DNA of 64,000 nucleotides, taken from contig NZ_JASCTH010000015.1 of the NCBI RefSeq assembly GCF_030009775.1, forward strand, positions 175,006 through 239,005, given 5' to 3'. Positions 53,867-64,000 of the stretch are shown here, in pieces. The notes under the pieces are model-generated. The model was not told the DNA's origin. It saw nothing but the letters and a program-made list of their open reading frames with translations, and searched no databases. Numbering within the stretch: the first letter of the stretch is position 1; the number at the start of each line of letters is the position of its first letter. The stretch is from Actinoplanes sandaracinus (GTDB lineage Bacteria; Actinomycetota; Actinomycetes; Mycobacteriales; Micromonosporaceae). The translations under genes were made by a program, and so were the position numbers.

Positions 53867-54317
53867 CGCCGGGACACCACCCGGGGCGGAGCCCCCGGCC
53901 GGGCCGGCGGGCCCGGAGCTCCGGATCTGAGCCGGTTCCGCTGCGCACGGTGCCGCACGAGGCCGCTCCTTCCCTGGTGCGGGCATGATGGACGGCTGCC
54001 GGGTCCGCCCGCCGTCGCACCCGCGTGCTCCACACATTGCGCGCGCATCGCGCGACGGTCAACCGCCCTGGGGCCTCGCTCGCTTGTCCGGGTGACGCCC
54101 GGCCGAGGCATCGGCACCGGTCGTTCCGGACCGCTCACGGTCGGTCGCCACCCGCGCGGCAGGCGGCGGCGGTGACGCGATCCCGACAGTGCCGTTCTCG
54201 TCGATGAAAGGGAATTCCGCCCGATATGTACCGTTCTTTGGGAGCATGAGGCGAGACGACCCGCCCGCGACGCGCGACCCGGAGACCCTGAGACCCTGAG
54301 ACCCTGAGGACGGTGAC
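53867..54317. other. 450-base intergenic region
   Basis: No gene that I can support. It holds an ECF-like promoter at 54211-54235 and, just before the next start, an 8-bp tandem repeat (ACCCKGAG, four units, 54277-54308). The Arg/Pro-rich short open frames here lack ribosome sites. Confidence 0.6.
54211..54235 (+). promoter_or_regulatory. ECF-sigma-like promoter GGAAT-16-CGTT
   Basis: GGAAT (54211-54215) and CGTT (54232-54235) are separated by 16 bases, close to the ECF SigE/SigR type consensus (GGAAC/T-16/17-CGTT). It lies 83 bases upstream of the gene at 54318. A related pair precedes the third paralogue at 63696. Confidence 0.4.
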
Positions 54318-55052
54318 ATGGCCTACGACGAGCACGATCATCCGGCATCCGAGGGCGGCCTGTACGCCTCCTCGACCGCGGCGAATCCGCAGCGTTCGGC
54401 GCAGCGCCGCAAACAGGCCGCGGTGGGTGTCGCCGGCGCTGTCGCGGTGCTGGCCGGCGCCGGTTTCCTGGTCACCCAGCTCATGAACGAGCAGCAGCCG
54501 AGTCTTCCCGAGCCGGCCGCCCTGGCGCCGCGAACGGCGCCGGTGACGGGCGAGTCCACACCGGAGGAGACGGAACCGCCGGTCACCCGTACGCCGAAGA
54601 TCATGAAGCAGGCCGCGCCCGTGGAGCGCAGCCCGGCGCCCTCGGTGGCGGTGAGCCGTGAGGCGAGCCCTGACCCGGGCCAGGTTCTCGCCTCGGCCGC
54701 GGCTGGTGGGCTGCGGGAGCGTCTCGGTCTGGGCGGGGGCGCGCGGGTCACCGAGCGGACGGAGATCCTGGGCGACGGCTCGATCCGGATCATGAGCGCC
54801 CGGCGGGACATGTCCGGTGAGCGGCCGTTGACCCTGGCCGCCGACGACGGCGAGCCGGCCGGGGACGGGGTGCGGTGCACGAGCGAGATCCGGCACGAAG
54901 CAGACGTCCCGTCGGCGGCCCCGGCGACCCTGTTGTGCTGGCGGACATCGGCGTCCCGCAGCGTGATCACGGTGGCGTCGGCCTCGGAGGACGATTCCCT
55001 GACGGCCGAGAGCGTCGAGGTCATCACCCGCGAATGGGCCAGACTGAACTGA
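54318..55052 (+). CDS. Membrane-anchored secreted protein, paralogue 1 of 3
   Basis: A 244-residue protein: a ~35-residue polar N-terminus with QRRKQ, one membrane helix (AAVGVAGAVAVLAGAGFLV), a Pro/Thr/Glu-rich linker to ~residue 125, then a ~110-residue outside domain. Its core motif is RIMSARRDMSGE, DDGEPAGDGVRCTSEIR and LLCWRTSASRSVITVA. Two cysteines (RCT and LLCW) probably pair. The same three-part plan and motifs occur at 61281-62024. Family not recognised. Confidence 0.8.
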   Translation: MAYDEHDHPASEGGLYASSTAANPQRSAQRRKQAAVGVAGAVAVLAGAGFLVTQLMNEQQPSLPEPAALAPRTAPVTGESTPEETEPPVTRTPKIMKQAAPVERSPAPSVAVSREASPDPGQVLASAAAGGLRERLGLGGGARVTERTEILGDGSIRIMSARRDMSGERPLTLAADDGEPAGDGVRCTSEIRHEADVPSAAPATLLCWRTSASRSVITVASASEDDSLTAESVEVITREWARLN

Positions 55053-55070
55053 CAGCCAGACGGACGGAAA

Positions 55071-55101
55071 CCGCGGCGGGACCTCGAGGGTCCCGCCGCG
55101 G
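55071..55101. terminator. Bidirectional terminator between paralogue 1 and subtilase 1
   Basis: A perfect 13-bp stem (55071-55083 with 55089-55101) with a TCGAG loop lies between two convergent stops, an almost ideal hairpin of actinomycete type. Confidence 0.8.
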
Positions 55102-55118
55102 CTGTCGTCAAGCGAGGG

Positions 55119-57047
<1,929 letters not shown>

Positions 57048-57143
57048 CAACAACGTCTCCCCCGTTTTGGCTACGAGAAGAAGATTCGCTGACGTGGGTT
57101 GTCGGAGCCGTTGTCGGACCGTTGCCGCGAGGGAGCAGGTTTC

Positions 57144-59108
57144 TCAGGCGGACACCGTGACGCTGGTGGCCCCGAGGACCGCGGCGGTGTCCGGCACCAC
57201 GACCCGGTACTTCTGCCCGCCGGCCAGACCGGTCACCGTCATCTTGGCGACCGCGTGGTAGCCGCCCACGGTGTGCCACGCGCGGGTGAGCGACGAGTAC
57301 TGCTGGATCTCGACCCGCTGCCCGGCGACGCCGGTGATGGCCACCGTCATGACGCCCCGGGCGGCCAGGCTCGCGCTCACCTGCGCCCGGACGGTGAACG
57401 TGGTGACCGGCGACGTCGCGGCCAGGGTCGTGTCCGTCTCGGCCATCGTGACGTAGACCCGGAAGCCGGCCGTGGCGGGGCGCGACACCAGGACGGTTCC
57501 GCTGATGCTGGTCCTCGTGTCGGTGCAGGAGAACCCAGCGCCCGCCCCGGTTGCGGCGAGGCAGAGCGACACGGGCTTGTTCGCCCAGGCGCTGCCCGAC
57601 ACCCGGACGGTGAACGTGGTCGCCGTGCCGGCGCCGTAGGCCACCTCCCGGCTCGCCACGTTCGAGGTGATCAGCGGGCTGATCTTCGGCTTGGCGGTGG
57701 CGGTGCTGGTCGGGGTCGCTGTCGGGCTCGTGGTGGGGCTGATCGTCGGGCTGGTCGTCGGGCTGGTCGTGGGGCTGGTCGTCGGGCTCACGGTCGGACT
57801 CGCCGTCGGCGGAACGGTGGTGGGAGGAGCTGTCGTCGGCGCGGTCGTGGCCGGGGTCGTCGGCGCGGTCGTGGGCGGGGTGGTCGGCGCTGTCGTGGCC
57901 GGGGTGACCGCGGCGAGCGCGGCCGCGGCGTCGATCCGCCCGTACCCGTAGTCGTTGTCGAAGCCCCGGGCGCCGAGATCGACGGACGACCTCTCCAGGG
58001 CGGCCTCGATCTGATCCGGCGTCAGCGCCCGCTGGTATCCCTCGAGCAGCGCGGCGACCGCCGCGACGTGCGGCGCCGCCATCGAGGTGCCGCTCAGGGA
58101 GGCGTACGCCCCCCGGCCCAGCGCGGTCGGATAGGTGCTGATGATCCCGCTGCCGGGCGCGGCCACGTCGACGTAGCTGCCGGCGTTGGAGTAGGAGCCG
58201 AACCTGTCGGCGGAGTCGGTCGCCGCCACCGCGATCACCCCGACGTCGGCGGCGGGATACGAGACCGGGCTTCCGGACGTACGCGAGTTGCCCGCCGCCG
58301 CGACCACGGTGACGCCCTTGCTCCGGGCATACGCGATCGCGTTGCTCACCGCCGCGACCTTGGTCGTCCCGCCCAGCGACATGTTGATCACCTGTGCGCC
58401 GTTGTCGGCGGCCCAGACGATCCCCTCGGCGGTGTCCGACATGTTGCCGCCGCCGTTCGCGTCCAGCACCTTGATCGGCAGGATCTTGACGTCCGGCGCG
58501 ACCGCGGAGACCCCCACGTTGTTGCCGGTGACCGCCGCGATCGTGCCGGCCACGTGGGTGCCGTGCCCGTTGCCGTCCGTGCCGGGACCCACCTTGTTCG
58601 CGATCGCGTCATAGCCCCTGAGCACGTTCGCCGCCAGGTCCGGGTGCGCCGAGTCGACCCCGGTGTCGATCACCGCGACGGTCACGCCGCCGCCGGTCGA
58701 CCGCTGCCAGGCGTCGGCCACCCGCATCTTGCTGAAATCCCACTGCTGCGACCGATAAGGATCAGATCCTGAGGGTACGCCCAGCGCGTACACCGGAGCG
58801 TCCATCTCGACGCTGACCGCGCCGTCCGCGGTCTGCGCCCGCCTGACCAGCTCGGTGGCCGACGCCTTGTCGGTCGCCTCCGTAACGGTGACGACCGGCC
58901 GGCCGTCGGCGTCGATCGTGGTGCTGACCACCTTCGCCGGCCGCGCCTGGCTCACGGTCGCCGGGAGCAGTTCCTCCGGGCTCTGCGTCAAGCCGTAGGT
59001 GACCGGCTGCCAGCCGGCGGTGCCGGTCGGCAGCGCGTAGACGCCCACGGCCGCGAGCGCGCCCGCCGCCACAGCGCCGGCGGCGTATCGGAGCAGCTGA
59101 ACCTTCAT
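57144..59108 (-). CDS. Secreted subtilisin-like serine protease (S8), copy 2
   Basis: A 654-residue paralogue of copy 1, collinear through prodomain, protease and C-terminal domain. Triad residues lie in VAVIDTGVD, HGTHVAG and SGTSMAAPH. The linker differs: it uses SPTTSPTT and TAPTT repeats instead of PTTAPT. The C-terminal domain carries Cys pairs in SLCLAATGAGAGFSC. GGGAGGG is nine bases upstream of the ATG. The pair arose by tandem duplication; the proteins likely act outside the cell, perhaps on different substrates. Confidence 0.94.
   Translation of the reverse strand: MKVQLLRYAAGAVAAGALAAVGVYALPTGTAGWQPVTYGLTQSPEELLPATVSQARPAKVVSTTIDADGRPVVTVTEATDKASATELVRRAQTADGAVSVEMDAPVYALGVPSGSDPYRSQQWDFSKMRVADAWQRSTGGGVTVAVIDTGVDSAHPDLAANVLRGYDAIANKVGPGTDGNGHGTHVAGTIAAVTGNNVGVSAVAPDVKILPIKVLDANGGGNMSDTAEGIVWAADNGAQVINMSLGGTTKVAAVSNAIAYARSKGVTVVAAAGNSRTSGSPVSYPAADVGVIAVAATDSADRFGSYSNAGSYVDVAAPGSGIISTYPTALGRGAYASLSGTSMAAPHVAAVAALLEGYQRALTPDQIEAALERSSVDLGARGFDNDYGYGRIDAAAALAAVTPATTAPTTPPTTAPTTPATTAPTTAPPTTVPPTASPTVSPTTSPTTSPTTSPTISPTTSPTATPTSTATAKPKISPLITSNVASREVAYGAGTATTFTVRVSGSAWANKPVSLCLAATGAGAGFSCTDTRTSISGTVLVSRPATAGFRVYVTMAETDTTLAATSPVTTFTVRAQVSASLAARGVMTVAITGVAGQRVEIQQYSSLTRAWHTVGGYHAVAKMTVTGLAGGQKYRVVVPDTAAVLGATSVTVSA
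57690..57900. repeat. Pro/Thr/Ser linker-coding repeats, subtilase copy 2
   Basis: Repeated GTCGGGCT and GTGGTGG blocks encode SPTT, TPT and APT runs in the linker. The array is longer and more regular than in copy 1. Confidence 0.75.
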
Positions 59109-59258
59109 CCTCGAAGTCCCTCCCGTTGCGGTCGGGTTCGAGGATCGGCGGCCCTCCGGCGCCGCTGATGTTTTCGGTGGTTGCGACTCGGATCTTCAAG
59201 GTTGCAGCCGGGTAGCGGACTGCCGGCGGATGCCGCCGCAACGCCACGGCACGCGCAC

Positions 59259-59287
59259 CGGCCCGGCGTCTTGGCGACGCCGGGCCG
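59259..59287 (-). terminator. Hairpin downstream of the IPT/TIG gene
   Basis: A perfect 12-bp stem (59259-59270 with 59276-59287) and a TTGGC loop, 25 bases past the stop of the gene ending at 59313. It separates that gene from subtilase copy 2. Confidence 0.7.
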
Positions 59288-59312
59288 ATGGTTCTCATCC
59301 TGCTTCGGTACG

Positions 59313-60533
59313 TCAGTAGGGCGCCACCGTGAACGTGGCGCCGCTGCTGACGATTGTCGGGTTGGCCGAGCCGAAGGCCGCGGTGCCACCGTCGGCGACG
59401 ACGGTGAGGATGTAGGCGCCCTCGACGATCGCCGAGCCTCCGACGGGCAGGCTCGTGGTCGGGCTCAACCGGTCCGCCGCCAGGTTCAGGGTGCACACCA
59501 GTTCGGTGTCGCTCACGACCACCACGTCACGGCACTCGGCCACGCCGCGGTTGAGGTTGGGTGTATAGGCGCCGTCGACCAGGAACACGTGCGCGCTGCT
59601 GTTCGTCGCCGGCGCCGCCGGGTCGAACTGGAGCGCCGAGAATCCCGCACCGAGCACGTCGACGGTGACCGAGTCGCCGACCGCGCCCGTATTCGGCGAG
59701 ATCTTGATGCCGTTGCTGTAGTCGAACGGAATCGGCGTGTCGCTGGTGGCGATGTTGTTGTCCGGGTCGAGGCTGCTCACCGTGCCGCCCGGCGCGGTGA
59801 CCGTCAGGGCGAGGTTGGTGCCGGCGGCCCGGGGTCCGGTGGTCGCGGTGAAACTGGTGCCGTTGGCGCCCACCTTGATGTTGGTGAGAGCCGCGCCGTC
59901 GATCGTCGCGGTCAGCGGCGTCGAGACCACGGTGAAACCGGTGCCGTTGACCGTGATCGTCTGGCCACCGCCGGCCGGGCTGCTGGTCGGCACGACGGAC
60001 GTGATCGTGGGCCGCAACACGACGGTGTACGGCGAGGAGGTCAGCAGGACGCTCGTGGTGGTGGAGTCGCTGTCGTAGACGCAGACGTTCCACTTGGCGG
60101 TGATCTGACTGCCGGCCAGAACCAGCCCCGTCGCGTTGATGCTGCTCGCCGGATAGGAGGCGGACGGCACCTTGAAGGTGATCTTCGTGCTCGAGATGCG
60201 CCGCACATGGGCGGGATCGACGGTGAGCACGCCGGCTGTCGTCGTGGTGCCGGTGGCGGCGATCTGGGTGACGTCCTTCGCCCGGGTACTGCAGGTGGTC
60301 GCGCCGGTGCCGATGAACTGGAACTGCACCGTGGGCGTCGTGCCCGCGGCGATGGGACTCGGGGTGGTCGGGTTCGCGGCGAGCGTCCCGACGACCGTGT
60401 TCCCCCCACCAGTGGGACCGGCGCTGACGCTCAGGGTCATCGGAACGGGCGCGGCGCTCGCCGGAGCGATGAAAGCGGCCAGCGCCAGGGCGGACACGGC
60501 GGCGGAGGCCAGGCAGGCCCGGGAGAGTCTCAT
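59313..60533 (-). CDS. Secreted IPT/TIG-type Ig-like repeat protein
   Basis: A 406-residue exported protein with a signal peptide (RACLASAAVSALALAAFIAP, cleavage near ASA). It has at least one clear IPT/TIG domain, with PTITSVVPTSSPAGGGQTIT and VNGTGFTVVST, and flanking Ser/Thr/Gly-rich beta modules ending VSSGATFTVAPY. Cysteines are few (CSTR, CVYD, CRDVV, VCTL), possibly two disulfides. Such domains mediate adhesion or complex assembly on the surface. It lies 6 bases downstream of the DUF4142 gene. Confidence 0.85.
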   Translation of the reverse strand: MRLSRACLASAAVSALALAAFIAPASAAPVPMTLSVSAGPTGGGNTVVGTLAANPTTPSPIAAGTTPTVQFQFIGTGATTCSTRAKDVTQIAATGTTTTAGVLTVDPAHVRRISSTKITFKVPSASYPASSINATGLVLAGSQITAKWNVCVYDSDSTTTSVLLTSSPYTVVLRPTITSVVPTSSPAGGGQTITVNGTGFTVVSTPLTATIDGAALTNIKVGANGTSFTATTGPRAAGTNLALTVTAPGGTVSSLDPDNNIATSDTPIPFDYSNGIKISPNTGAVGDSVTVDVLGAGFSALQFDPAAPATNSSAHVFLVDGAYTPNLNRGVAECRDVVVVSDTELVCTLNLAADRLSPTTSLPVGGSAIVEGAYILTVVADGGTAAFGSANPTIVSSGATFTVAPY

Positions 60534-60539
60534 CGCCGG

Positions 60540-61064
60540 CTACTCCCCGCCCGTCTGCGCCGCCGCCTCGCGCAGCAGCTTCCGGTGCTCGGCGATGATC
60601 GGGACGGCCTGCTCCGCCAGATCCTTCACCGCCGGGTCGGCGCCGCCCGCGAGTTGCTCCTTGATCAGCTTGTGAGCGTGCCGATGGGCGGTCAGCTGAG
60701 TGGAGATGTAGTAGTCGTCGAAGGTCTCCGCTGCCGCCGCCGCATACCGTTCGGTGAGTGCCTGCTGCGCGGCGGTCGGCGAGTTGGGCAGGCGGATCCC
60801 GAGGTCCCGCGCGGTCAGATAGAGCTTGGCGTCCATGTGGATGTGGTTACGCATGAACGTGGCGGCCAGGTTCTTCACCACGGGATCCGTCGTCTTCTTC
60901 CAGGCGACCTGCCCGGCGGCGATTTCGGCGAGGTTCCCCTGGTGGGCCGCGTGCACGAACGCGACGTCCCGTGGGGTGGGCGCGGGAGCGGCTTGCGCCG
61001 GGACGGCTCCGAGAGCCAGGGAGCCGGCGAGCCCCAACGCCGCGGCAATGCGATAAGAATGCAC
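60540..61064 (-). CDS. DUF4142 secreted helical-bundle protein
   Basis: A 174-residue exported protein: signal peptide AAALGLAGSLALGAVPAQA, then a four-helix ferritin-like bundle with the DUF4142 hallmarks DVAFVHAAHQGNLAEIAAGQ, VKNLAATFMRNHIHMD and YISTQLTAHRHAHKLI. The function is unknown; the many His residues hint at metal binding. The start is a GTG (61064) with AAGGGG six bases upstream. It is the first gene of a two-gene unit with the IPT/TIG protein. Confidence 0.9.
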   Translation of the reverse strand: MHSYRIAAALGLAGSLALGAVPAQAAPAPTPRDVAFVHAAHQGNLAEIAAGQVAWKKTTDPVVKNLAATFMRNHIHMDAKLYLTARDLGIRLPNSPTAAQQALTERYAAAAAETFDDYYISTQLTAHRHAHKLIKEQLAGGADPAVKDLAEQAVPIIAEHRKLLREAAAQTGGE

Positions 61065-61280
61065 AACTATCCCCTTAAATCGGTCGCGACCAGCCTATTC
61101 AGGGAACCCGAGCCAGTCTTCGCTTTCGGATAGTTGGCGCTCCGCTACGCCGGTCACGGCAGCCGTCGACCACCTCACCACAAGGCACCGGCTGATTCAC
61201 GCCCGTTCTGTCCTCCGGGTTGGGATCCTGGGCCGAGAGCCAGAACATGACCGCGAAGGCGCGGCCGACTTCGGAGGACC

Positions 61281-62024
61281 ATGGAGATGCCCGTAGGCGA
61301 AGAGCGTGACCCGGTTCCCGCCGGCCGCACCCACCCGGCCGGACCGCTGCCGCACCGGCGCCGAACAGGACTGATCGCCGGCGTGGCGGGAGCGGCTCTG
61401 ACCCTCGGCGCCGTCAGCTATCTGATCACCGGCGCACTGCTCGGCGGCGACCACACCCAGCGGGAAGCCACGGCTCTCACCTCACCGGCCCCCACCACCG
61501 CGTCGTCCCCCGACATGCCGCCGGCCGACAGCTCACCGACCTCACCGGCCTCCACGCCCTCGGAACTTCCCTCCCCCGCCGAGCCCTCGGAATCGGCTCG
61601 CCGGGAAGCGCGAGCCGCCGGCTCCGCCCACAAGACCGACGATGAGAAGGCCCGAGAGAAGCGCCCGGAAACCAGGAAGAATGATCGGCAGGTGACGGCG
61701 GCCGAAGCACCGGTCAACATCGTCACGGCGAAATCGTCGAACGCGACGGTGCAGATCATGTCCGCCGATCACGACCTGACCGGCACAGGGCAACTGCGTT
61801 TCAAAGGCGATGACGGCAGCCCCGTCGGTGACGCGTCCTGCACCCGGAAGTTCCGGTTCCACCTGGAGAAGCCCGCCCGGGAGCAGCCCACGATGCTGCT
61901 GTGCTGGCGCACGTCCGCCGACCGCAGCGTGGTCGCCTTGGCCTTCGCCCGGCGGGACGAGAAGCCGTCCCCCGGCGAGACGGTTCGCATACTCGACGAG
62001 CACTGGAGCAGGCTCGGCCGCTGA
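61281..62024 (+). CDS. Membrane-anchored secreted protein, paralogue 2 of 3
   Basis: A 247-residue protein like that at 54318: polar N-terminus with RRRT, one helix (GLIAGVAGAALTLGAVSYLI), Ser/Thr/Pro-rich linker with basic patches (TDDEKAREKRPETRK), then the domain with QIMSADHDLTGTG, DDGSPVGDASCTRKFRF and TMLLCWRTSADRSVVALAF. The cysteine pair is conserved (ASC, LLCW). GGAGG stands just before the ATG; a second ATG at 61287 is also possible. It is divergent from the DUF4142 gene. Confidence 0.8.
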   Translation: MEMPVGEERDPVPAGRTHPAGPLPHRRRTGLIAGVAGAALTLGAVSYLITGALLGGDHTQREATALTSPAPTTASSPDMPPADSSPTSPASTPSELPSPAEPSESARREARAAGSAHKTDDEKAREKRPETRKNDRQVTAAEAPVNIVTAKSSNATVQIMSADHDLTGTGQLRFKGDDGSPVGDASCTRKFRFHLEKPAREQPTMLLCWRTSADRSVVALAFARRDEKPSPGETVRILDEHWSRLGR

Positions 62025-62236
62025 CACCGCGCCTTCCCGGACCCCGTCATTCCTCTTCACCAATACTCGAGAATCACGATTTCCAAGCGCCTAGAATAGC
62101 GGTCCGAATTCCATTCACATACGAATCTCGATTCCACGAATCAACGCATGACACGGTGCTACTTTGAGTCCGAAAAAGAGGCAAAGTGCGGCACCGAAAC
62201 GGTGGGCCGTACAGCTCCCGAGAGGACTCTTGCTCT

Positions 62237-63454
62237 ATGTCTCACGTCCAGCCGCGGCAGCGTCCCCGCACCCTTTTCGCCGCCGGCGCCGCCGTCCTAG
62301 TGTCAACTCTGGTGGGTTCGACGTTGGCCCCCCTTGAAGCTCAGGCCGGCCCCATCACGGGCACCATCACGATCACCGCCCCGACGAACGCGAAACTGCC
62401 CGCCGACACTGCCAAGGGCGTCATCAACCTGACCGTCTCCGGCGCCGCCGTGCCCGCGCTGTCCGAGGACAACGTCAAGGACATCACCCTCCATGACGTC
62501 GACACCAACTGCCAGGACTTGACGAACTACGTCGTCACCAGCGCAACGACGATCTCCATCAAAACCCCGACCCTCCCCAGCGCTGGTTGCGACGTCTCCA
62601 GCGGGCCTGAGAGCATCGTGATCGAGTTCACCAACCTTGACACGCTGACCAAGGTCGACGCTCTGACCTTCGTTGCGCCGCCGGCCATCAAAGCACCTGA
62701 CCCCGGCGTGTTCATGCCGGTCGTCACCGAGTACAGCGCCGATCTTCCCATTGCGCAGCGTAAGAAGCGGTTCCTCTCGACCGGCGGCCAGACCGTCCGG
62801 GTGTATGCCGACCCCGCTTTCGCCTTCGACCCCCGGACAGCCGCCGCCCTCAAGGTCAACCTAGGCGGCAAGGACGGCACCGAGGTCAAGGTGTTCGCCG
62901 GCGGCGGCGGCCTGACGGCCGGCACCCAGCTCACCTCGGCCAATGTCACCGACACGGTGATCGGAGCGTCGGGAACGACGGGTACCGAACTCGGTAACTA
63001 CCTCACATTCAAGACCACGACCGGGATGAGTGTCGACAACGACAACCTCGTCATCACGCAGAACGGTGTGAGCAAGACCTTCCTCGCTGCGGCGACCGGG
63101 ACGATCGACGTGGTCGCCGGCCCCTACATCACGGCCATCAGCCCGACCTTCGGCAAGCCGAACGGCGGCACCACGGTCACCGTCACCGCTTCCGGCCTGG
63201 ACAAGACGCTGACCGCCGGCACCGACGTCAAGGTGTTCTTCTGCGGCAAGGAGGCGACCGCGACGGCACACAACACAGGTGGAACCGCGCTGGTCGTCAC
63301 CACTCCGGACGTATCCAACCTCAGCCCGGGCCTCGGTGTGGGCACCTACGCGGGCACCTGCCCGGTGACGATCACCCTGCCGAACGCGACTCCGTCGCCC
63401 TACACGAGCCCTCTCAACGCGTTCAGCATGTTCAACTTCCCGAACGAGGCCTGA
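62237..63454 (+). CDS. Secreted protein with IPT/TIG domain
   Basis: A 405-residue exported protein with a signal peptide (RTLFAAGAAVLVSTLVGSTL). Beta-rich with Thr/Ala/Val composition; one IPT/TIG unit is clear at PYITAISPTFGKPNGGTTVT. Cysteine pairs (DTNCQDL/AGCDVSS and FFCGKE/TCPVTI) suggest two disulfides. The ATG at 62237 starts after AGAGGA at twelve bases, a weak site. It lies between paralogues 2 and 3 of the membrane-anchored family, facing the same way. Confidence 0.8.
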   Translation: MSHVQPRQRPRTLFAAGAAVLVSTLVGSTLAPLEAQAGPITGTITITAPTNAKLPADTAKGVINLTVSGAAVPALSEDNVKDITLHDVDTNCQDLTNYVVTSATTISIKTPTLPSAGCDVSSGPESIVIEFTNLDTLTKVDALTFVAPPAIKAPDPGVFMPVVTEYSADLPIAQRKKRFLSTGGQTVRVYADPAFAFDPRTAAALKVNLGGKDGTEVKVFAGGGGLTAGTQLTSANVTDTVIGASGTTGTELGNYLTFKTTTGMSVDNDNLVITQNGVSKTFLAAATGTIDVVAGPYITAISPTFGKPNGGTTVTVTASGLDKTLTAGTDVKVFFCGKEATATAHNTGGTALVVTTPDVSNLSPGLGVGTYAGTCPVTITLPNATPSPYTSPLNAFSMFNFPNEA

Positions 63455-63507
63455 GGCATCACACCACAGGTAGCCGCTCATCGAAATCCGCATTAGAGCA
63501 GTAGAGG

Positions 63508-63547
63508 AAACAGTGAGGCCCGATCTTCGGATCGGGTCTCACTGTTT
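63508..63547 (+). terminator. Strong terminator after the IPT/TIG gene
   Basis: An 18-bp stem (63508-63525 with 63530-63547, one G-T pair) with a TTCG tetraloop and a trailing TTT. The canonical UUCG loop makes it unusually stable. Confidence 0.85.
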
Positions 63548-63583
63548 CTCGCCGGAATCGGGAGCATCCGCCGCGCCACTCAA

Positions 63584-63610
63584 GGAACTCTCAGCTACGG
63601 ATCACACGTT
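63584..63610 (+). promoter_or_regulatory. ECF-like promoter upstream of paralogue 3
   Basis: GGAAC (63584-63588) and CGTT (63607-63610), 18 bases apart, slightly long for SigE-type promoters. It lies 85 bases before the start at 63696. Confidence 0.35.
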
Positions 63611-63695
63611 CCGCCCATCCACCCCCACAACATTGGGACGATGAGATCGGGACCCCAGAAGGGGTGCGTAGTCGAGAAATAGAGGAACAGCGGAA

Positions 63696-63977
63696 ATGAC
63701 CACTCGTGATGACGAACAGCCCGGTGACGACACTTCGGCACCGCCACCTGCCGCACGTCGTCCGGGCCGGCGCCGCACGCAGGTCGTGGCCGGGGTGGCC
63801 GGCCTGGCCGCCGCGCTCGGCGGCGGAGCCTACGTGATCACCTCCGCGATCATGGCGGACAAGTCGACCGGAACCGCGGAGATCACCGCCCAGGATGTCC
63901 GGGTGGTCGAGCCTCTCGCCAGCGAAAGCGCCGTCGCCCCCCCCGCCGGGCCGGCGCGGGGGGGGACGCCCCGGTAG
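63696..63977 (+). CDS. Membrane-anchored secreted protein, paralogue 3 of 3, broken at the edge
   Basis: The first 93 residues match paralogues 1 and 2: polar N-terminus with RRPGRRRTQ, one helix (GVAGLAAALGGGAYVITSAI), then the start of a linker (TAQDVRVVEPLASES). A stop follows at 63975 before the C-terminal domain. The last ~80 bases of the window are runs of C and G (for example 63939-63960) that look like low-quality sequence, so the stop may be an artefact. Probably a full-length gene continues beyond. Confidence 0.6.
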   Translation: MTTRDDEQPGDDTSAPPPAARRPGRRRTQVVAGVAGLAAALGGGAYVITSAIMADKSTGTAEITAQDVRVVEPLASESAVAPPAGPARGGTPR

Positions 63978-64000
63978 GCCCCGGGCGGGCCCCCCCGGGG

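Noticed and set aside
57690..57900. Regular repeats that might suggest a CRISPR array
   Set aside because: They have no unique spacers and translate in frame as a Pro/Thr/Ser linker of subtilase copy 2.

Overview
The window is chromosomal DNA of a very GC-rich actinomycete. Third positions are almost all G or C, GTG and TTG starts are common, and several genes start directly after a TANNNT -10 box with no leader. Gene content (lsr2, a mycothiol-world hydroquinone reductase relative, topoisomerase IV, HelR, two FliA/WhiG-type sigma factors, P-T-rich secreted subtilases) fits the Micromonosporaceae, with an Actinoplanes-like motile-spore former the best guess. That genus-level assignment is inference.

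Layout. 1-2.9 kb: end of an LLM-class oxidoreductase, lsr2, and a small unknown gene coupled to a penicillin-binding D-Ala-D-Ala carboxypeptidase. 2.9-10.4 kb: an RNA polymerase and RNA-centred block with a DUF456 membrane protein, sigma factor 1, HelR, a lipoprotein, sigma factor 2 (paralogue of 1) and a DEAD-box helicase. 10.6-14.7 kb: a permuted papain-like protein, a 58-residue membrane protein, an App1-type phosphatase, two unknown membrane proteins and a sirtuin. 14.8-24.0 kb: a LacI-controlled sugar unit with a family 5 solute-binding lipoprotein, two ATPases, two permeases and a GH1 beta-glucosidase, ending in a coupled methyltransferase. 24.1-28.1 kb: small genes, an aldo/keto reductase, a cupin/MarR divergent pair with clear twin operators, and a polytopic membrane protein. 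28.1-33.4 kb: parC and parE, then a class III nucleotide cyclase with an unusual active site. 33.6-40 kb: a large LuxR-family ATPase regulator, a DUF5995 protein, a lipoprotein and a two-component system.

40.5-45.0 kb: a glutathionyl-hydroquinone-reductase-like enzyme, then the wreck of an RloA/RloB-type defence pair (5' deletion, two frameshifts, early stop), then a PecS/PecM-like divergent regulator and exporter pair. The exporter frame runs antisense through the next gene. 45.1-52.7 kb is the most interesting intact system: four tightly coupled genes encoding a SWIM zinc finger fused to DUF5691, a MoxR AAA+ ATPase, a DUF5682 protein that looks like a Tiki/TraB/EreA-type hydrolase, and a vWA protein. 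A 14-bp minisatellite sits across the DUF5682 stop codon.

52.8-64.0 kb: a leaderless methyltransferase, a small CxxC protein, and a secreted/surface region. That region holds three paralogous membrane-anchored proteins of an undescribed type (the third cut off in a C/G-rich edge), two tandemly duplicated subtilases, two IPT/TIG-type secreted proteins and a DUF4142 protein. No tRNA, rRNA, CRISPR array or transposase was seen.
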